Assembly (NCBI GenBank): GCA_963771835.1
Contig: CAVYVA010000002.1
Coordinates: forward strand, 1,054,001-1,118,000
Direction of reading: 5' to 3'
DNA from: CAVQCJ01 sp963771835
GTDB lineage: Bacteria; Actinomycetota; Actinomycetes; Prado026
DNA length: 64,000 nucleotides
Made by a program: the position numbers and the translations under genes. Under the pieces are notes generated by a model. That model saw nothing but the letters and a program-made list of their open reading frames with translations. It was not told the DNA's origin and searched no databases. Every line of letters starts with the position of its first letter. Positions within the stretch are counted from its first letter, which is position 1. This document shows, piece by piece, positions 61,159 to 64,000 of this stretch.

Positions 61159-63441
61159 GTGAAGCGAAGAGGCGCGGCAGGGCGCCTCACGACGGCAGAC
61201 GGCTCGCTGCGGCTGGCGAGCTGGTCAGTCATGGCCGTCGGCGTGGTGGCCACCCTCGTCAGCGGGCCGCCACCGGCCGACCAGGCCCAGCTCCTCCCCC
61301 TGCTGTGCCTGGCGACCTTCTTCGTTCTCCTGCTGGTCCGGCTCGCGCTCGCCGCGGCCCGCAGCCCGCAGCGGCGCATCCCGCTGCTCACCCTGGCGGT
61401 GGGCATCGGGCTCTGGGCGGTGGGGTCGGCCGTGCTCAACGCCGGCGGCAACGCCGCCGCGACCCAGTTCCCCGCCCCCGGCGAGTGGCTGTTCCTCGCT
61501 TCGTACGTGGCGATGGCGGCGTTCCTCTACCTGGACGCCCGCCGCCGGGTCGACCGCCCGCTCACCAACTGGCTGGACGCGGCGGTGGTCTGCGGCGGGA
61601 CCGCCTGCCTGGCCGGCGGGCTGCTGCTGACCCCCGTGGCGCTGCGGTTCGGGCAGGAAGGGCTGCCGCTGCTGGTGGCCCTGCTGTACCCGCTCATCGA
61701 CATCGTCCTGGCCCTGCTCGTCGTCGGCCAGGTGGTGCTGCGGCTGCGCGAGGCGTCCCGGCGGACGGTCGCGCTGGTCGCGGCGTTCGGTCTCTTCGCC
61801 GTCGCCGACTCGACCTTCGTGCTCAACCTGCCGGCCGGGACGTACCAGCTCGGGGCGGTGCTCTACCTGCTGTGGGGGGCGGGGTTCGCGCTGCTGGCCG
61901 GCGGCGCCGCGGGGTCGTCGCTGGAGACGGCGACCGCGCCGCCACGACGCCAGGGCGCGCTGGTACTGGTCGGCGCGTCGGTCGTCGCGCTGCTCGTACT
62001 GGTGGCGCGGCCGCCCGGCCACCTCGGCTGGTACCTGACCTTGCCGGCAGCCGCCACGCTGACCGCCGTGGGCTGGCGGATGGTGCTGGCCCTTCGCGAG
62101 GCGCGCGGCGCGGCCGAGGCCTACCGACTGGCCCGCACCGACGATCTCACCGAGCTGCCCAACCGCCGTGCGGTGCTGCTGCGGCTGGACGAGCGGATCG
62201 CGTCCGGCGGCCCGCTGTCCTTGATGCTGCTGGACCTGGACGGGTTCAAGGAGATCAACGACACGCTGGGTCACGCGGCCGGCGACGCCATGCTCGAGCT
62301 GGCCGCCAACCGCATGTGCCGGACGCTCGGCGACGACGTGCTCGTCGCGCGCCTCGGCGGTGACGAGTTCGCGCTGGTCCTGGACGCCGACGACCCGCTC
62401 GAGCTGGTCGAGACCGCCGAACGCGTCCGCCAGGTGCTCTCCGCACCCGCCCGCCTCGACGGGCTCGAGGTCGCGTTGAACGCCTCGGTGGGGATCGCCG
62501 TCCGCGAGAGCGACGTCGGGACCAGCGCGGACCTGCTGCGCCGCGCGGACGTCGCGATGTACCAGGCCAAGCTCGGCCGGGTCGGCTCGCTGCTGTACGA
62601 CCCGGGTCGCGACGAGTTCTCCCGGCAGCGGCTGCGGCTGTCCGAGGACCTGCGCCGCGGGATCGGCGACGGCCAGCTCGTCGTCTGGTACCAGCCGCAG
62701 ATCGACGCGTACACCGAGCAGGTGCGCGGCGTGGAGGCGCTCGTGCGCTGGTCGCACCCGCGACAAGGGCTGCTCCCGCCCGCGGCGTTCCTGCCCGGCG
62801 CCCGCCGGTCCGGGCTGATGCTCGGGCTGTCCGAGGCGGTGGTGCGGATGGTCATGGACGACGCCCGCCGGTGGGCCGACGACGGCTTCTCGTTCCGCGT
62901 CGCGATGAACTTCGCACCACCGGAGCTGCTGGGCGGAGTGCTGCTGCCGCGTCTGTTCGAGTCGGTCGACGAGGCCGGCTTGCCGCCGGAGAGCATCGTG
63001 GTCGAGGTCACCGAGGACTCGTTCCTGGCGGACCCGGAGCGCACCAGGGCGGTGCTCGCCGAGATCCGCAGGCACCGGGTGCAGATCTCGATCGACGACT
63101 ACGGGACGGGGTTCTCGTCGCTGTCGTACCTGCGGGACCTGCCGGTGCAGGAGCTCAAGATGGACCGCTCGTTCGTCGGCGCGGTCAGCACCGACCGCCG
63201 CAGCCGGATGATCGTCGCGTCGACGAACCAGATGGCCCAGGCGCTCGGCCTGCGCATGGTGGCCGAGGGCGTCGAGGACGACCGCACGGCGATGGAGATG
63301 GTGCGCATGGGCGTCGACGTCCTGCAGGGGTTCCACATCGCCCGCCCGATGCCGCCCGGCGAGATCGCCCCGTGGGTCCGGCGCTGGGCCACCCGCGCCG
63401 CGGCCGGTCTGTCGCCGCTGCCCGGGCACCGGGCCGGCTGA
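61159..63441 (+). CDS. Membrane GGDEF-EAL c-di-GMP protein 2
   Basis: About 760 residues. The N-terminal membrane sensor (eight to ten helices) shares short motifs with the protein at 4792-7283, such as LLYPLIDIVLALLV versus LAYPLADVLLMLIV and ADSTFVLNLPAGTYQLG versus ADVWYVSAAANGTYQPG. The GGDEF box is at about residue 400 with LGDD where the inhibitory RxxD would be, so that site looks lost. The EAL domain is complete (EALVRW, EVTEDSF, DDYGTGFSS, ELKMDRSF). GTG 61159 (VKRRGAAGRL) is taken as start; GTG 61084 adds 25 residues with no clear support. Confidence 0.9.
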   Translation: MKRRGAAGRLTTADGSLRLASWSVMAVGVVATLVSGPPPADQAQLLPLLCLATFFVLLLVRLALAAARSPQRRIPLLTLAVGIGLWAVGSAVLNAGGNAAATQFPAPGEWLFLASYVAMAAFLYLDARRRVDRPLTNWLDAAVVCGGTACLAGGLLLTPVALRFGQEGLPLLVALLYPLIDIVLALLVVGQVVLRLREASRRTVALVAAFGLFAVADSTFVLNLPAGTYQLGAVLYLLWGAGFALLAGGAAGSSLETATAPPRRQGALVLVGASVVALLVLVARPPGHLGWYLTLPAAATLTAVGWRMVLALREARGAAEAYRLARTDDLTELPNRRAVLLRLDERIASGGPLSLMLLDLDGFKEINDTLGHAAGDAMLELAANRMCRTLGDDVLVARLGGDEFALVLDADDPLELVETAERVRQVLSAPARLDGLEVALNASVGIAVRESDVGTSADLLRRADVAMYQAKLGRVGSLLYDPGRDEFSRQRLRLSEDLRRGIGDGQLVVWYQPQIDAYTEQVRGVEALVRWSHPRQGLLPPAAFLPGARRSGLMLGLSEAVVRMVMDDARRWADDGFSFRVAMNFAPPELLGGVLLPRLFESVDEAGLPPESIVVEVTEDSFLADPERTRAVLAEIRRHRVQISIDDYGTGFSSLSYLRDLPVQELKMDRSFVGAVSTDRRSRMIVASTNQMAQALGLRMVAEGVEDDRTAMEMVRMGVDVLQGFHIARPMPPGEIAPWVRRWATRAAAGLSPLPGHRAG

Positions 63442-63450
63442 CCGGTCAGG

Positions 63451-64000
63451 TCACGGCGTCGTCGTCGGCTCGCGCACGGGCTCCGGCAGCTGCACCACGC
63501 GGTCGCGCCGCTTCAGGACGAACTCCTCCGGCGGCGGCACCCGCACCCCGTCCAGGCCGATGCCGAGGGTGATCATGCGGTACGCGTCCGGCGTCCGCCG
63601 GCGCTGGTTGTCGACCACCGCGGCGAGGTGCGCGTACGACGGCGTCGAGCGCGGCGAGCCGAGGTACTCCGCGGTGGATGCACCGGGCAGCACGTGCGTG
63701 TCCAGCCCGACGTTGTGCAGCAGCGCCCGGACGCGTTCGTCGACGATGGTGATCATCGTCGTGACACCGTTGGCCCGGCCGCCGGCGACCAGCCCGTGGT
63801 ACAGCGCCGCGGCCGCCATCGCACCGGAGCCGCCGAGCTCGCCACGGATGCCGAGCGTGGCGATGTCCCAGGTGGTCACCGGGTCGATCCCGGCGGCACG
63901 CGCGGACCGCAGGCCGTCGAGCCGCCACGGCTCGCGGCCGAGGTCGACCAGCGTCTTCAGACCGCGGCGGCTGTACGTGATCACGCGGCAGGCGCCGAGC
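63451..64000 (-). CDS. GNAT-like protein, C-terminal part, cut by the window end
   Basis: The 3' end of a minus-strand gene whose start lies beyond 64000; the frame is open to the edge. The visible sequence (GLKTLVDLGREPWRLDG, TWDIATLGIRGELGGSGAMAAAALYHGLVAGGRANGVTTMITIVD across residues 45-90, ALLHNVGLDTHVLPGAS) has the pattern of an acyltransferase fold, including a beta strand-helix with a Gly-rich turn. Acyl-homoserine-lactone-synthase or autoinducer-like relatives are possible, but I do not assign one. It ends next to the GGDEF-EAL gene, convergent. Confidence 0.45.
   Translation of the reverse strand, partial: LGACRVITYSRRGLKTLVDLGREPWRLDGLRSARAAGIDPVTTWDIATLGIRGELGGSGAMAAAALYHGLVAGGRANGVTTMITIVDERVRALLHNVGLDTHVLPGASTAEYLGSPRSTPSYAHLAAVVDNQRRRTPDAYRMITLGIGLDGVRVPPPEEFVLKRRDRVVQLPEPVREPTTTP

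Overview
The window is high-GC actinobacterial (Actinomycetota) chromosome. This is shown by strong G/C bias at third codon positions, many GTG starts with GTGA or ATGA stop-start overlaps, a short actinobacterial-type SRP RNA beside dnaX, a Wag31/DivIVA-like protein, an ECF42-type sigma factor with its DGPF partner, an F420-type luciferase-like oxidoreductase and a PASTA penicillin-binding protein. I cannot fix the genus. No insertion sequence, phage gene, CRISPR array or origin is visible.

From 1 to 30 kb the content is mostly housekeeping. It holds the end of a bifunctional penicillin-binding protein, YqeY, a metallophosphoesterase, tRNA-Pro, a c-di-GMP GGDEF-EAL protein with an overlapping acetyltransferase, a dimethylglycine-oxidase-like flavoprotein, an ECF42 sigma module, ask-asd, recR-dnaX, the SRP RNA, two tRNA-Ser genes, tadA, upp, the transhydrogenase genes pntAB, a TSUP permease, a GH13 glucosidase and a TetR regulator. 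Thirteen genes in this part carry 16 apparent single-base frameshifts, including in asd, dnaX, upp and pntA. The second half carries none that I can find. I read these as sequence errors in this stretch, not as decay; the affected genes are annotated as single genes with approximate shift positions.

From 34.7 to 52.5 kb lies the main point of interest. A plus-strand operon (42385-51444) encodes a bacterial microcompartment of the RMM type (Rhodococcus and Mycobacterium microcompartment, associated with aminoacetone and 1-amino-2-propanol use). It has a class-III PLP enzyme, a CoA-acylating aldehyde dehydrogenase with a C-terminal encapsulation helix, two tandem-BMC shell proteins, one single-BMC hexamer protein, one EutN/BMC-P vertex protein, a small protein with its own N-terminal encapsulation-like helix, an APH-like kinase, an SDR and a GntR/UTRA regulator, followed by a DmpA-type peptidase. 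Divergent from it, across 232 bp of non-coding DNA with repeats and palindromes, is a minus-strand set: APC permease, formamidase/acetamidase, HbpS/GlcG-like protein, a B12-dependent diol dehydratase with fused large and medium subunits, its small subunit, and a reactivase ATPase. Both arms could supply propionaldehyde to the same shell: amino-alcohol phosphate elimination on one side, 1,2-propanediol dehydration on the other. The diol dehydratase has no visible encapsulation peptide, so whether it is packaged is open.

From 52.5 to 64 kb are a DUF2510 membrane-anchored protein, a winged-helix protein, a two-component system, small detoxification-type proteins (VOC, OsmC, cupin), an MMPL exporter with a divergent TetR regulator, a second GGDEF-EAL protein related to the first, and a gene cut by the window end.
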